This document shows positions 22,041 through 34,900 of a stretch of DNA of 64,000 nucleotides, one piece after another; the first letter of the stretch is position 1; each line of letters starts with the position of its first letter. The notes beneath the pieces are model-generated. The model saw only the letters and a list, made by a program, of their open reading frames with translations, made no database searches and was not told where the DNA came from. A program made the translations under genes and the position numbers. Source of the stretch: Rotaria macrura (Eukaryota > Rotifera > Eurotatoria > Philodinida > Philodinidae). The stretch spans positions 1 through 64,000 of the forward strand of contig OENT01000423.1 of the NCBI GenBank assembly GCA_900239685.1. Direction: 5' to 3'.

Positions 22041-22420
22041 CATTCAACGTTGAATTATGAATTGTAAAGAACTCCAAGTACGAAAGGCTCGCTATCGGCT
22101 ATTAAAAATTAAGACCTTTTACGAAACCTAATGTCTATGAAACCTAAAAGGGTTTCGATTTCGTTGCAAAAATCGGAACCCTTTAGGGTTTCGTGTGGCA
22201 CCTTTTTTTCTTTCAGTGTAGTTAGCATCTCAATATACTAATCATGTCGCTTTATGTTTTACTCAAGATCTTGTGAGAAGATAATAGTAACCGATATTTT
22301 GTCCATGATCTCGCCAAGATCATAGGTACAGATATATCTGATACAACCAAAATATATACATAGAAATTATCTTTTCAAGATCTTGATAAGATCTTGCTTA
22401 CAAGATGTTCGACTAGGGTA

Positions 22421-23432
22421 GGCATACGAATTAGTGTCCCGTACGCGTGCCGAGGCCGTTCCTTTCGACATGGGTGACTATTATGAAAAAGAGTATAAAA
22501 TGACCAAAAATATTTTCTCTGTAAATGAAAAAAACGTCGAGATTTCGATTGATAAAGGACTAAGATGTATAATCTTTATCATCCATCAAATTTCATCGGA
22601 AACAATCTTCACCGGTGCCGTTTACGGTCCGGAGAAAAATGTCCCGTAATCCGAGCGGATGGAAAACAGTGAAGAAACCGATGACAACTGTCAAAATGTG
22701 ACTATCATTTTCCGTGATTTAAGGCTTTAATCTCGCCGTTTTCTCGTTCTTTCAGGCAGTTTGAGGTGGCCTTTCTGATATTCGATCGATCCACTTGGGT
22801 AGCCACTATTCTCAACTCAACAAAGAATTATTTAGCCGGCTTTATTTCGAGTATTATAGATGTTTTTCTGTACCTAGGTCAAAACCATCGGCGCCGTAAC
22901 CGCTCTTAAGCGATATAAAAAGGCGCTGAAATATCGTAAACCAGTCCGAAACGTCGTCGTAATCCATCTTACCAGAAAAGTGAGGCAAATAAAGTGAAAA
23001 ACGGTAGACGTTGCCTCGCAAAAAACGGTTCGTAAAAATGAGGAGGTGGATTACGGTAAAAATTGGGGGAAGTTAATGTCGTAAAACCCCGATTTCAAGC
23101 TGTTTAAGACAGTTTAAGACACTGTTTCCAAAAGTCCGAACGATCTTCCTGGGTGCTGGTAAGTGACCATAGGAAAATCTTTCCGACAGTTAAATCGATT
23201 GGATAGTATGTTAATTCTTATCAAATTGACGCAATCCTATCGAAAATTTGCAGCTAGAAATTACTTTGGAATGACTAGCACTGCCGGTGGATAGAATCGG
23301 ATCCTTATTGAAATTGGTCTAAATTCAACTGTCGATCCCGATGGATCTCTCATAACGGCATCAGATGAGCATTAGTACTCGACTTTAATTTAGTATTCAA
23401 CCGTCTGATCCCATGCTATTTCTGCTGGATAC
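22421..23432. other. Stretch without a recognisable gene
   Basis: A 71-codon frame at 22434-22649 has no recognised motif and no ATG at its head. The sequence is less AT-rich than its surroundings, with scattered cg words, so it may be more old transposon. Confidence 0.35.
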
Positions 23433-24307
23433 TTAAGCCCCCCCTCCACCCTAAAATGAAAATTTAGGTCAGTTTTTTATTTCCAGTGCGTCTTATAGAG
23501 CATGATGTCAGTTGTCGAATACACTTTAACGTATTCATTTTATAATATTTTTTCATGGTGAAAGACTCATTTATCAGAGCACCCTACTCATTCAGGAAAT
23601 GTTTCTCTGACAACTTTTATTATCAATGAGCTTTGACTCTCTTTGTCGATACATTGGAGTGATTACTGCATGCTGTATAAGTCGCGAGTATGTTGACTTT
23701 AAAATATATTAATTGGAAATACATTAAAAAACTCATTTAAAAAACTTCACTCTGAAAACATTCTGAAAAATTGTTTCGCATTTAAATCACAATCGAAGTT
23801 TTACTTGTAACGATTTCGTGTTTCCCAAATATTTTCACTATTTTAAACGCTGCAGTGCTCGGGTTGATTTGAAAATGACGAGAAAACGTGGCTCTACAAT
23901 TTAACAGAGCCAAAATTTTAAATATTATTCAGATTTTCTCATGAGTATCGAATATATCTCGCTCCATGTCACAAAATATCGTACCGTGTAACATAAGAGC
24001 GAATAAAAACTTCTCCCGAAAAAAAACCCAAAATCGAGCTCTGTTAAATTGTTGTCCTGTCTTATGTATCTTTTGAAACAAACCCGAGCTCTCTAGCACT
24101 TCAGATGGCTGCAAAATTTGGGAAACACCGACCCATCCATTTGACCGTTAAATCGAGGATAAATCCCGATAAGTTTCAAGTTTTTTTTTCACTGAAATTT
24201 TTTTCTCAGATGTCCTTGGTTTAGGACGCAACTTTTCTAAAAATTTCAGAAAGATCGGACGTTCTGGAGCGAAAATAGACATTAGGATGGGGGGGGGGGA
24301 GCCTTAA
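23433..24307. mobile_element. TTAA-flanked foldback element, about 0.87 kb
   Basis: TTAA at 23433 and 24304 borders inverted ends gccccccctccaccctaa and ggctccccc...atcctaa. Inner words also mirror each other: gtttcccaaat, gtgct...cgggtt, and acaatttaacagagc (23895) against its complement near 24037. A TTAA target is typical of piggyBac-type integration. No transposase is present. Confidence 0.6.
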
Positions 24308-24753
24308 CGCATGTAAACCACCGGATATCTGATCGGTGTAAATTGCGCTAAAGCGTCGATTTTTTATGAGAAGAAGCATGTCAACATTTTTTCAATCAAA
24401 ACGACTCGATTTAACTATTATAAGTTTGTTGGAATTGTCGAAAATCATACAAATCCGCCGGTCATAGATATTGCCGATTCGTCTGAGCTGCGTGTACCAG
24501 CCCACACTCGAAATCGATCTCGTTATTGGCATCATATTTTTATTAAAGATGGCGCTGCAAAAATTTGAACTTTTATAATATTCTATGGCAATACAGATAT
24601 TTTGGGGTTAACGATAATCCCGATTGATAACACATTTTAATCATGTAGGGAAACATATCTCTGGCCCGTTTGAACGAAACTGAAAGTTTTATGGATTCCC
24701 GACAATATATTGCTGACAGGTCACCACTTAATTCAGCTATCGCGGCGTAGGGG
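24308..24753. other. Stretch without a gene
   Basis: No coding or repeat structure is supported here. Confidence 0.35.
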
Positions 24754-25320
24754 TATGTGGACACCGTTTAAGGGAAATGCACCATTTGAGGTACAACATG
24801 GACGTCATGATGGAGGCGAGTATAGAGGAAAGGAATTGACTACAAATTATTCAAATATAGATTATATTAGTGATTTGTGACTCATTTAGAAACAGTCAAG
24901 GTATGCCCGCTTTTAAAGTTAAGCACCTTGAGCAAAAGGAAATTATCAAAGCTATTTAAGTTTTTTGAACAGCGTGCTATTTTTTGCTTTGCAGAAGAAA
25001 ACAAAGTGCCTTGAGGATACTTGCACGAAAAAAATGTAGTTTATTAATAGCTTTATTCAAATGTGGCTAATCTTTCTCGTATGTTTCTTTGATTTTTCAA
25101 TTGAGTCGCCACGCAGCCTACTCAAATAATTCTAGATCCGTCACCATTTAGTTTTCATTATTGATTAAAAATACCACGACTTCGTCTACATGAGTCATAA
25201 ATAACTAATGTAATCTCTATTTGAATAATTTGTAGCCAATCCCATTTCTCTATACTTGCCTCCATCATGACGTCTGTGTTTTCCCTTAAATGGTGCATTT
25301 CCCTTAAACGGTGCCCACAG
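24754..25320. repeat. Inverted repeat pair with 130-bp arms
   Basis: Arms 24754-24885 (+) and 25191-25320 (-) are about 80 percent alike by eye, 300 bp apart. Both keep an open frame with the same end: PFKGNAPF, HDGG-YR, TNYSN-DYIS and a TGA stop at the same codon. Most differences change amino acids, so either a gene tail was duplicated and is decaying, or the frame is fortuitous in a terminal inverted repeat. Confidence 0.6.
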
Positions 25321-25328
25321 AGGGTTCA

Positions 25329-25850
25329 ACCAATCCAAGGTCTTGGGATTCGGTGCAAATCGACTTGAATTTGTTCTCGACTGAAATTTGGATTTGGCTT
25401 TGGGTTCGGTCATAAACAATCCAAATCTGATGAGAATTTTCAAGATAAAGTCTCAGAAGGAAGAAAAGAATCTCAAGCCTCAAAGGCTGATATAAAATTG
25501 TTTAGATTTGGTATAGGTTTGGCTTTGGATTTGGGATTTGGTCTGTATCATTATTGTTAAGATTCAGGTGGGATTTGGATTTGGGATTGAAATTTGATTT
25601 CAGTTTGGTACGACATCAAAGTTTGACTCATGTTCGATTCAAAACAAATCTAAAGTCCAACCACAAATCTAAGACCCAAATCGAAATTCACGTACAAGTT
25701 CAAACCCCGAATCCCAAATCTAAGCTGAAAAATAATATAAACAATCCTGTGATTCAAATCTAGACGAGATCCACAACTAGGAACTCAGTTCTAACCATAC
25801 CACAAATCCTGAAACCAAAACCAAATCCAAGTCCAAACCTCAGAGATTTG
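25329..25850. repeat. Low-complexity foldback of GGATTTGG / CCAAATCC words
   Basis: The left half repeats ggatttgg/gggatttgg on the + strand; the right half repeats ccaaatc/cccaaatc, so the two halves are roughly reverse complements. Frames crossing it (for example 25554-25763) are compositional. Confidence 0.6.
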
Positions 25851-26194
25851 GTGACAGTTCCCAAATTCATTCAAGATTTTTTGCACCCTTATCGCGGCAT
25901 ATTTGTCGTACTGAGAATAATAGGCGCTACGGGATTCATCGTTTGCTTCATGTCCAGGAATTCAACTAAGGGTTTGTTGGTTGATCAGATTCATTCACCT
26001 GAGTGCCTTATTTTAAGCGGCACATCGGATTTATGGGATGACTATGGTTCTTTAACGAATAGGCTAACCTTCGAGCAATAAAATCTTCTATTAGTACTCT
26101 CTTTTTCTTCATCTTATTGTTACTATATGTACTAGACAGAGAGAGAGAATCTAGTTATTTTGTGAAAACTTACAATAGCACAGCGATTTTCACT

Positions 26195-26557
26195 TCAAAT
26201 TTCGAATCGAAGACGGCAAGAGCAAACGATTTGAATGGTTAAAGTCTCTGCCCTCTTTTTCTCGCTAATTATTTGAAAATAGTATCCTTGACATCCCAAG
26301 GTGCATGGTCCGATAGATAGATCCGGTCGGATCCTCTCAGAGTACTGTAGAAAACGATTGAAATCCGTTTGAAGTTGTCGGAATTCTTGGTAATGAATTC
26401 CAAGAGGAAATCGTTGGAGTCGAAAAATATCAGAATGATCACCGTCCCTAATAGAAAACCGAGATTCCAACAGCTTCTGGCAGGATCTTATTGAGCAGTT
26501 TGTTCCTGTGGTTGCTTTTAGATGTCCACAGAAATCATTCTGTTTTGATGTTGACAT
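26195..26557 (-). CDS. Hypothetical 120-codon frame
   Basis: The frame has an ATG start and mixed amino-acid composition, including a Cys-rich segment (GPCTLGCQGYYFQ). I do not recognise it and see no splice sites that would extend it. Another frame on the same strand also reads plausibly across the last half, which hints at a decayed gene or chance. Confidence 0.2.
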   Translation of the reverse strand: MSTSKQNDFCGHLKATTGTNCSIRSCQKLLESRFSIRDGDHSDIFRLQRFPLGIHYQEFRQLQTDFNRFLQYSERIRPDLSIGPCTLGCQGYYFQIISEKKRAETLTIQIVCSCRLRFEI

Positions 26558-27750
26558 AATTCAAGTGAAGAAACAGGAAAACGTTTCGGCACGCCTGTCT
26601 TTTTTGGCATATATTAAGCAATTCTCAATTGAAAATCAGCTATTTAAATAGCGTATCAGTTCTGCACATATTGTGACTGAACAATTTAGACTTTCGAAAA
26701 TTTCGACTTAGGATAGAAAAAGAAGCTATATTTTCTATCATTTTCTTCTTATTCAGCTCTTCTTCAAAATTTGTTTTAAATTCAAGAACAGTGCAGTCAT
26801 TTCTCATCTTTATGCAAAGTCAGAAAATAGACGTTCCGATCAATTTGTATGTTGAACTGAGGTCCAAGCATATAAAAGCCAACCGCTAGTATAAAATTGC
26901 TCCGAAAGAAAACTCAATAGATTTCAACTGAGATTTCTCAATTACTGTGTCGATTGCTCGCTTAATTATCTACATGATTTATTATTTTAAATGATTTCTA
27001 TTAATTATATGCAACCCTCGGAATGGTGCCAACGTTGGTTTCATGAGAAGTAGTTGATAAACACAAAGTCCATTATGATAATTTATTTTATTCGTCTTTC
27101 ACGAGAAGACAACGGCACATCATAAAGAGAATTAGAAAGAATTTTTCAGAAATGAGATATCAACAATTCGTATTATGATATTTGTATGAGCTTTCGACAA
27201 TGTTGTCTTCTCGAGATACGGCATATGGATTCTCTAGTATGGATTTGGAGAAAAAAAGCAATCTTATTATACTATTTCACACCATCATTTTTACGATAAT
27301 TAAACAAAGAATCTAATGACTTCGTCTGCAATAAACCACGATACGTATGTAGGAGTCGCATCGGAATGAATTTCAACTGCGACTTATCTGTTTAGCGTTC
27401 ATAAGTGCAGCCATTATGTTTCTCGATGGTAGTGACAAAAATATGTTCAATTGAAGAGCTTCATCATCAGAATCTTTAGAATTCGTTCGTCGTTAATCGG
27501 TTCCTGGATAAATCAAAGTGCAACAAATTTAGAAAAGATTTGAGTTTGAAACCACAGGCTTTGAGACTTGATTCTATGATTTGAATTTGGTGTCCAAGCG
27601 AAACAAATCTTTAATACTAGTTAAAAGCTTGTTAGCGCAGCGCACCCCGTTGGGGCTGAAAGTTGGAACTCACATATCTGTCGCTTCATAATGCTAATAG
27701 AAAATATAGAAAATGTAATGTCACGAATTTTTTGCATCGTCTTTCTTTGA
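26558..27750. other. Stretch without a gene
   Basis: AT-rich sequence; nothing supported. Near 27540-27620 a few gatttgaatttgg words recall the low-complexity foldback at 25.4 kb. Confidence 0.4.
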
Positions 27751-29461
27751 GGGGCACTAGGGTCCAGCACGGGAATAAAAAATCGGTTCTGTTCCCAATG
27801 AAAGAACTTTGCATCTTTCTATAGTTTTCAATGTTAAAAGTAGAGACCTGCAGCCCTAGCCTACCCTATCCTAGGGTAGGGTAGGGTGCGACCCTTGTAG
27901 GGTAGGGTTAGGGTATTGTTTTAAAAACCTTTGGGTATTCCAGGGTAAAATATTCATTTTTTCAATCTGGTCTAAGTACACATCCGACGTCGGACAACCT
28001 GCAGTATTGAAGAATATCTTCTATTCATAGGGCAATAATGAGAAAATACCTATTAAATAATTACTTTGTGTCGGTCAATAATAAACGACAACAGCTGTTC
28101 ATGTCTTTTTTTGTTCTTTGTCGATATTGTTTTTAATATTCATGGTTCATGTAGTACTACTTTTCTCCTTTTCATATTATTTGTGATATTCTTTGTATAC
28201 TATTATACAGATTTCTGAAATTTAACTCCGTCATTGCATAAATAAATGCCTCAGTCAAGAATCATTTAACAAATCCCCAGGGAATCTTCGAAAAAAATAT
28301 TCAATCCCCAGTCAGTCCCTGCAGACTCTCGTGGAAATTGCTAGGGAGTCCCAGAATTTTTGATCGTACGCAGAGAGAAAAATCCATGGAGTTTCATGTT
28401 AGGATTCCCCAAGGATTTATGAGGGAGTGCAGGTATAAATTCACCTTTTTCTTTCGCACATTTGAGAATATAAATGACAATCAAGCTTTGGAAGGAAATC
28501 ACCATTTACTTTTAAAATTAATTTTTTTAAGTGATAAAAATGATTGGAACCTTCTACCTGAGCCCTATCACCGATAACTCATCTTATGGACATGAATTAA
28601 TATTGGACCAGCAGAACTTATCCGCTGAAACAAGACCTGCTGAAAGGATTAAGTAGAAAATCCTTTTAAAAACATGGTAAATTTTTCCGGAAAAACGAAT
28701 TTTGGCTTCAAATGAATGTACAAAAAATCATTGTCATTAAGCAAATTAGTGGATTTTATGGCAGATTTTAAGGTATTTCTTTAGAAATCTCTAAACTCAT
28801 TTTGTAATGCCTGCCGAATTTTCCAGGAATTTAGGGATTTTTCGGAGGAAGTCGAGTGGCAAGAGAATGAAATTGGTATAAATTATAGGGCACTGCCATA
28901 TGTGAAGCACTCACAAGTTACTTAAGCAATTACCCCCTTTATACTCCTTGTAAACCCCCTTATAAATCCCCAGGGATTCCCTGAGAATTTAGCAAGGAGT
29001 TCTCGATTAAGGTACATTGAAGTCATGCATGGTATAAGATTTTTGTAATTTTTAAATTTAGTAGGGTAGGGTAGGGTAACGAAATTCATACCCTCGCAGG
29101 ACTCTAGCTAAAAGGTTTTCTGATTGTGAGTTTTGTACAGAAATGCTTGCTCTTTCAGGTCATATAGTTAGAGGTTAAGAATAGTTCTTCACTGCCAGGT
29201 CATTTAGTCGGCAACATATTCGGGAAAAATATTTTCCCGCGCTTCCCGAAACTTTATTCTCGAACTTTTTGTTAACTTAATGATGTGGCAGTTAAAAACT
29301 ACTCGAAAATTTTAAGTATATGAAATGAAAGAGCAAACATTTTCGTAAAAAACTTATTATCAAAAAACCCTTTAGCATTGAAAACGATGGAAAGGTGCAA
29401 AGTTGTTTCACAGGCAACAGAAACAATCTTTTGTTCCCGTACAGGACCCTAACGGCACCCT
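27751..29461. mobile_element. Foldback element split by a hAT insertion
   Basis: The left arm (27751-27840, continued at 29107-29215) is the reverse complement of 29285-29461. Mirror words include agggtcc, cgggaa, actttgca, ttttcaatg, tgctctttca and cactgcca. The arms are about 200 bp with a short loop. Removing the hAT element at 27841-29106 makes the left arm continuous, which dates the foldback as older. Confidence 0.72.
27841..29106. mobile_element. hAT-type non-autonomous element (1266 bp) inside the foldback
   Basis: The left end is tagagacctgcagccc; the right end reads inverted as tagagtcctgcgaggg. Flanking 8-mers gttaaaag and gctaaaag differ at one base, as expected for an aged 8-bp duplication. 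Subterminal regions are full of gggta repeats on both sides. The middle holds aaatccccaggga words in mirror arrangement (about 28268 and 28964), perhaps a further nested repeat. No transposase is seen. Confidence 0.75.
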
Positions 29462-31485
29462 ATTTTTTGCTTTCATTGCTGCTATTCGCTCGCTAGTTAT
29501 CATATTTCGTTGTTCATTTTTCTTATTGTAAGCATGGAAATAAATGGTAAACACTGCTCTGATCTATGACGATAATATAATGCTATTTGCTATGTCTGTA
29601 ATGGAGTGATCACTAGTTTCTATGGTCTATCATGGCGAGGGAGGGAGGAGTGGGCGTCTGTAACCAAAGACCATGTCTGTAACGGGAAGATGGAGAGGTG
29701 AGAAGCATAAAAAAATCTCACTCTTGAACTTCCACTTACTATTTTCTTCGAAAATATGTGAGTTCCACAAACTACGTCGTTATCGAGAATGACATTCTTA
29801 ACTAATTGCGAGTCACGTCACAAAATAATTTAAGAATTTCATGAATATCGTAAGAATAATTTTGAGGTATGGTGCAACAGTAGAGAAATATATAATTTCG
29901 GTTGACATTTTATCTTGTTTATTCTTTGAAGTACGAGTAATTGTGAGACGAAATCTGAGTTCAAACATAACAAAAAATCTCAGAACTTTCTGCATCCCCA
30001 AGTAAATTTGTTCACTAGATGAAAAAATATTCTATGAATAAAGAAATTAGTGTTGATTTTAGATTCAAAAAGTCGAGTAAATTATCAATAGAGAGCGCAG
30101 AACGAAGACCTATAAGAATCGCTGTCACGAATCGGGATTCATCGAGAAAATTTTCACACATTTTTCTATGTCAAGGTGTTCTGAAACATAAGAATTTATT
30201 CGATTTTGAACGAGTTGGTTATGCATAATTTTCATATTTAGGGGAGATATTTTTGTAATCACTTTTGTCTAAGTTATAGTTCGACTGAAATTCACGTTGG
30301 CGTGTTTAGTTGGTTATTTTATTTTTCTACACATTTTCCTCATCTGAAAAACTGAAGAAAATACTATTCACCAAGTCATTTTAATGTGATATGTTTGCTC
30401 CTATTTTGTATAAATAATGCGAATTAGACCAGCACAGAATCGACATTTACCTAATTTGATAATCCATAAAATGATAAATTAGTTCGAATATTCGACAAAA
30501 CTGTTGATTATAAATGGACAGGTCGATGATATAATACGAGAACTATAGTAGTTGGATGAGATGTTCCATCTAATCGCGAGTCTTATTCAGCAGAGTGATA
30601 CGCGGTGAATGGCCGTGTCAAGAAGGGTTTGTTTTGACAATCACGTTCTAAGACCCAAGAGAGAACGTGTTGAGAAACCAGTTTCAGTGAAATGACAGTA
30701 AACATTCGATTCAATCAATGATTAGATAGAATCGAAAACAAATGTTAACGACACGTTTCTTATCTGATAAATGAATAGACGATTAATTCACCTTCACTTA
30801 CGTTGTTGAACGTCTGTTGCTATCAGAACTTTTCTTTTTATCCGAACAGATCCAAATGAATTTGAACGAGACTCATTCTCCAATTAGCAGACACTCATTT
30901 CAAGTAGAATTAAGTTTTTTTTCTGAGAATAAAATTCGCCAGATCGATTAATTTCAAATAATTCCGATCACGAGAAGAGGAGCAAGCTTTTGGGCAATAA
31001 TTGCTTTCTTGGTTGACTACAATTGATCACGGAAATAATCGACGGAAAAAAGATTTCAATCTATTATTTTAAATATTAACATACGAATATAAGGAACAAG
31101 TTTCTTATCGGGTGATTATATTTAATGATTCGTTTACTGCGACTTCAGTAACCCGAAACGTGTTGCTCTCCTCATATTTGAGTAGTAAACGAATCTTTTT
31201 CTCAACATAAGTGAATCCTGAATAGTTTATTCTACTAAATTGCCAATATTAGTGTTTTATTCCGATTATTTTTATTTTTTGTTTCGAATAACAAACATTA
31301 AGCGCTGGCTTAAATTTTTTTCAGTTCAAACTTTCCGTCAGTAATTAGGAAAGGAAGAGTGAACTAATTGATTGATACTAGCTGTTTTTACGATATGAAT
31401 AAAATTTCATCAACATATTGGCATTTGTCGGCAAATTTCGTTTCAAAAGCAATCATTCTAATTCTAGATTTTACGTTGACCCTCT
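29462..31485. other. Intergenic, no gene seen
   Basis: Transition from the repeat-rich to the gene-bearing part. No coding region or repeat is supported. Confidence 0.45.
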
Positions 31486-31918
31486 ATGAAATCTTACCAT
31501 TTCCGAGATAATCTTTGGCTATTGTCTGATTCCACGTTTCTTCCTATCGATCTTATGCTGCTCGTAAACGACTTCACACACATAGCTCTAGAAAAAAACG
31601 AAGACTTCTCATTGAAAATACTACTCAACCGATGTCTCACCTTTATTAAGAAAGAGTTATCTCGACATTTCCCAGGTAACGGATTAGGGTCCCACGTTCA
31701 GACTATGATCATACATTCGAAGTATCAGATAACTCCCGTTTTGACAATGACATGTCTTAGAATATTCTCAATAAGAATATCAATCAAGCTGAATCAGTTA
31801 AACTAATCCGATTCTACGATGAACTTTGCAATCGAACAAACTCGTCAGAATAAGAGTAAACTTTGTCATTTGATTGCTACTGAATTGAATACTCGTCGCT
31901 TTTACATAGACTATTAAA
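31486..31918 (+). pseudogene. Possible decayed coding segment
   Basis: The frame from the ATG at 31486 has balanced composition (RDNLWLLSD, LILLVNDF-like helices, LNRCLTFIKKELSRHFP). After a frame change near 31700 a second frame reads KNINQAESVKLIRFYDELC, and a third (ATG 31821) reads NKSKLCHLIATELNTRR. Three successive plausible frames suggest a decayed gene or unrecognised short introns. I do not recognise the family. Confidence 0.22.
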
Positions 31919-34900
31919 TATTCAGAGAATCTGAATTTAAAGGAATCAAACAAAGCACTTTGTCAAGGACTTTAAAGGCAAAACTTGCTCAAGATAATCT
32001 CTGACGGTTTGTTTTCTTTCAACTTAACTAACGCTGGTAATTGATTTATCATCTTTTCAAGTATTTCATTCAATTTGTTTCTATTTGAAAATCTTTCCGA
32101 TACATGAATAAAGTTAACAGTTGAAAATGAATCGGCTGTGACGAAATCATTTTCATGAAAGTTATCGAACATTCTCTCGTATGTCATTTGCACTCGTTTT
32201 TCTTATGTTAAACTCTCAATGACTATTCTACAGGGCCCCGAAAAATTGTTTTACCTGCCCTGTACATCTTCGATCATTGACAAAATATAATCGATAAAAG
32301 TTAAATAAAAAAACGAAATTTATCACGAGTTATTATTATTAATATTGTTAATAGAAAAAAATCTTTTTATTCGAACGATCGATAGTGTTTCGATGAGATT
32401 AATTCGATTCAACTGATATGAATGATCCAGAGATCTGTTTCGATGTCCTATGATTTATCTTCGCTAGGATCTGCGCGAGTTATAATTAAAAGAGAGAATT
32501 TATTCGAAATCTTACATGTCACTCGGCTTCTTCCCTAACGGAAACAAATAGATGTCTCCATGATTTGTCAATACATAATTAAATTGAACTGAGATTTGAA
32601 AATAAAAGACTCAACGCCGAAAGATCTTCTTTTGCTGAATGGCAAAACTTGAAATAAAATAAAAATCAATCGATCTCTTCTAACCATAAAATCAATTCGA
32701 TTCGAATACTGATTTGAATTTCGATTTTGACAAAGTTTCATAATAAGTTATTTTCTTGAAACTTACTGAAGGAGCTCGATGATAGCTGACAAAAGAAAGA
32801 ATTCAAATATTGAGTTTATTTTCTTTCTCAACTCATGAATCGATTTCGGTGTTTAAACCAAAGAAAAAATTATTTTCTTTTATTTTGTTATAACGGCGAT
32901 TATTTTTTGAATAAGTTCACAACGAAAATAGAAATGATTGAAATGAAATCATTCATATCGAAAGGTAAATGAAGATATTCGGGATGAGTTGTGTACTGGT
33001 CACGAAATTAGAATGATGCTATCGATCAAGACAAGTAACCCACTGATTTAATTACATTAGTTATTGTTTCAATGAACTTGAGAAAAAATTCTACGGACGA
33101 GGTACAACGATTCCGTATATACCAGAGAGCAGACAGTGGCTGGTCAATTACAACCGTATTTTACCGTAAAACGTGTTTCAGTACTAGAGACTTGTATTGT
33201 CGTCGTGACCTTAAATGATGAAAAACGATTGTTTACCGAGCAATATCGAAACCATCTTGGAACTTCGCCTGCGAGAATCGTAAATGAATATAATTTTCTC
33301 GGTAAATCAGGTGAGTCCTGTGCATGTGTTGTAGACATTTACGATTGTGATACTGTGGCAAGTATTTGGTCGCATTTCTCTTTGTACGATCGATCACGCT
33401 TGTACCTTTTCGATCGTAGGAATCAAGATTGAACTTATCAGAACCCGAGAGAGTTACTCGTCTATAGGATTTAAATCGAAGTAGCTGAAAATCTAATGGA
33501 ATCATAGATACATTTCAAAAATCGACAAAGTCTGCGAATTAGATGGATTGAAAATAAATGTCGTTGGTTTGTTCTTGTGATGAGAAACATTTGATTATCG
33601 AATGGCATTAGCACCTATTCATGTCAAAGTAGTTCGATTAGATGAATGGCAATCCCGTCTATGTTCATAGTTAGCGAAAATGTTTTTCTTGAAAGGATTT
33701 CATCGGTGAGAACATTCTCATTGCAAATCGGTAAACGTCGATAAGGGAGAATATTATTCGAATCGACCTTGAGTGGTAATCAAAATCGAATCCATGGCAT
33801 TGTTCCATTCGCATCAAAGAATCTTTTGATGAAATATTTCTTTTCACTGTGTAAACAGCGTTGAATATTATCTACAAGCACGACAAATAATATCTTTGTC
33901 ACACGATCTTTTTTCATCTAAACCTAAACGAGTTTCGATGAACTCAGGCCGTATCGAACATGAAAAATCTTCAAGTACTTCAGGGACGAAAAAATACTTG
34001 TCACATGCCGTTCGAAAAATAAATCAAATTTGAAAAAAGCCTTTCTTTCCTAGAATGAGTAGTTGAATATATTTGTCGAGCATGTCAAATGCAGATCGAT
34101 AAATACTTGGTGAATCTTTGTTTTCGACATGCTCTCATTCAAATAACCAGCTTCGAGTCTATTGATTGCACAGTTGCAATGGAGAACCGTTACGGGTAAA
34201 TTAAACATGTTCTGCGATAGGGAATCGGTTCTTGTTCTTTATTGAAAAGAAAAAGAAAGCATAAACTAGAATTACTGTTAACGTTCATTGAGAATTGTAT
34301 GCAGAAGAATATAACCGAGATGAAACCGTAAGCGCCTGCCTTGTTTTTTTATGCATGAATCTTGTTTGTTGCTTGTTTGTCTATTGACTGTCGTGCTATT
34401 GTTGTCTATTGATGAAGTCGTTCGACTAATAATTCTATACTCGATGACATTTTATGTCCAACATGGAATTTAAAAGTTAAAAAAATCGAATTCTCTTGAT
34501 GTTTTCAGTCCTGGCAATCTCCAATCGATTTTCACAAGGAGACAACAATCGTTTGTCTGGATTTGTTTTTGCTTTTGATGAAAATTAAATTTACTGGCGC
34601 AAATTTATTTATTTGCCTCATTAATAAAGGCAAACGAGGATTCTATGCAACGAAATGAAACACGCATCTTCAAACAAAAACACACGGATAGGCATGTGCG
34701 CGCATTATTCGACGAGAGCAATCGTCGAATTCGAATAAGACAAAACTGATTTTGAATAGAAGAGGAATAAATAGTGTCTCTCAGAGAGGCACATTCATTT
34801 CTACGTGAGATTTTCATGTTAACTGCTCAAATTTGTGTCGAACAGACTGAAATCGAATAAATAACTAAACATGTTCTTGCAGAAGTTTCGCGGGACGCTG

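Larger units (their letters stand above)
20687..22218. mobile_element. Second TA-flanked element, inserted in the first
   Basis: The left end is cgctgaaaaaaaataaggtg and the inverted right end is cactgaaagaaaaaaaggtg, each continued by tcacacgaaacc-type sequence and flanked by TA (20685-20686, 22219-22220). Subterminal parts repeat cgaaacc/ggtttcg words. It contains the assembly gap, a gtaactggtaacgg inverted pair around the gap (about 20959-21085 and 21185-21235) and a hAT MITE. Confidence 0.65.
20152..22418. mobile_element. Outer TA-flanked element of a three-level transposon nest
   Basis: The ends are ccctagtcgaagatcttgt and the inverted ccctagtcgaacatcttgt, each next to TA (20150-20151 and 22419-22420). 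Subterminal regions are iterated with the palindrome agatct/caagatcttg (about ten times at 20160-20310 and 22258-22410). The terminal phrase CCCTAGTCGAAGA resembles CCCAGGTCGAAGA of the element at 10208, so both probably belong to one group. No transposase is present. The interior is filled by the next element. Confidence 0.65.

Noticed and set aside
22434..22649. 71-codon frame beside the transposon nest
   Set aside because: It begins with GTG, has no motif and lies in repeat-like sequence.
33136..33505. Overlapping frames on both strands of 64-98 codons
   Set aside because: None begins at a supported ATG with flanking signals, and the frames overlap on opposite strands without any motif.
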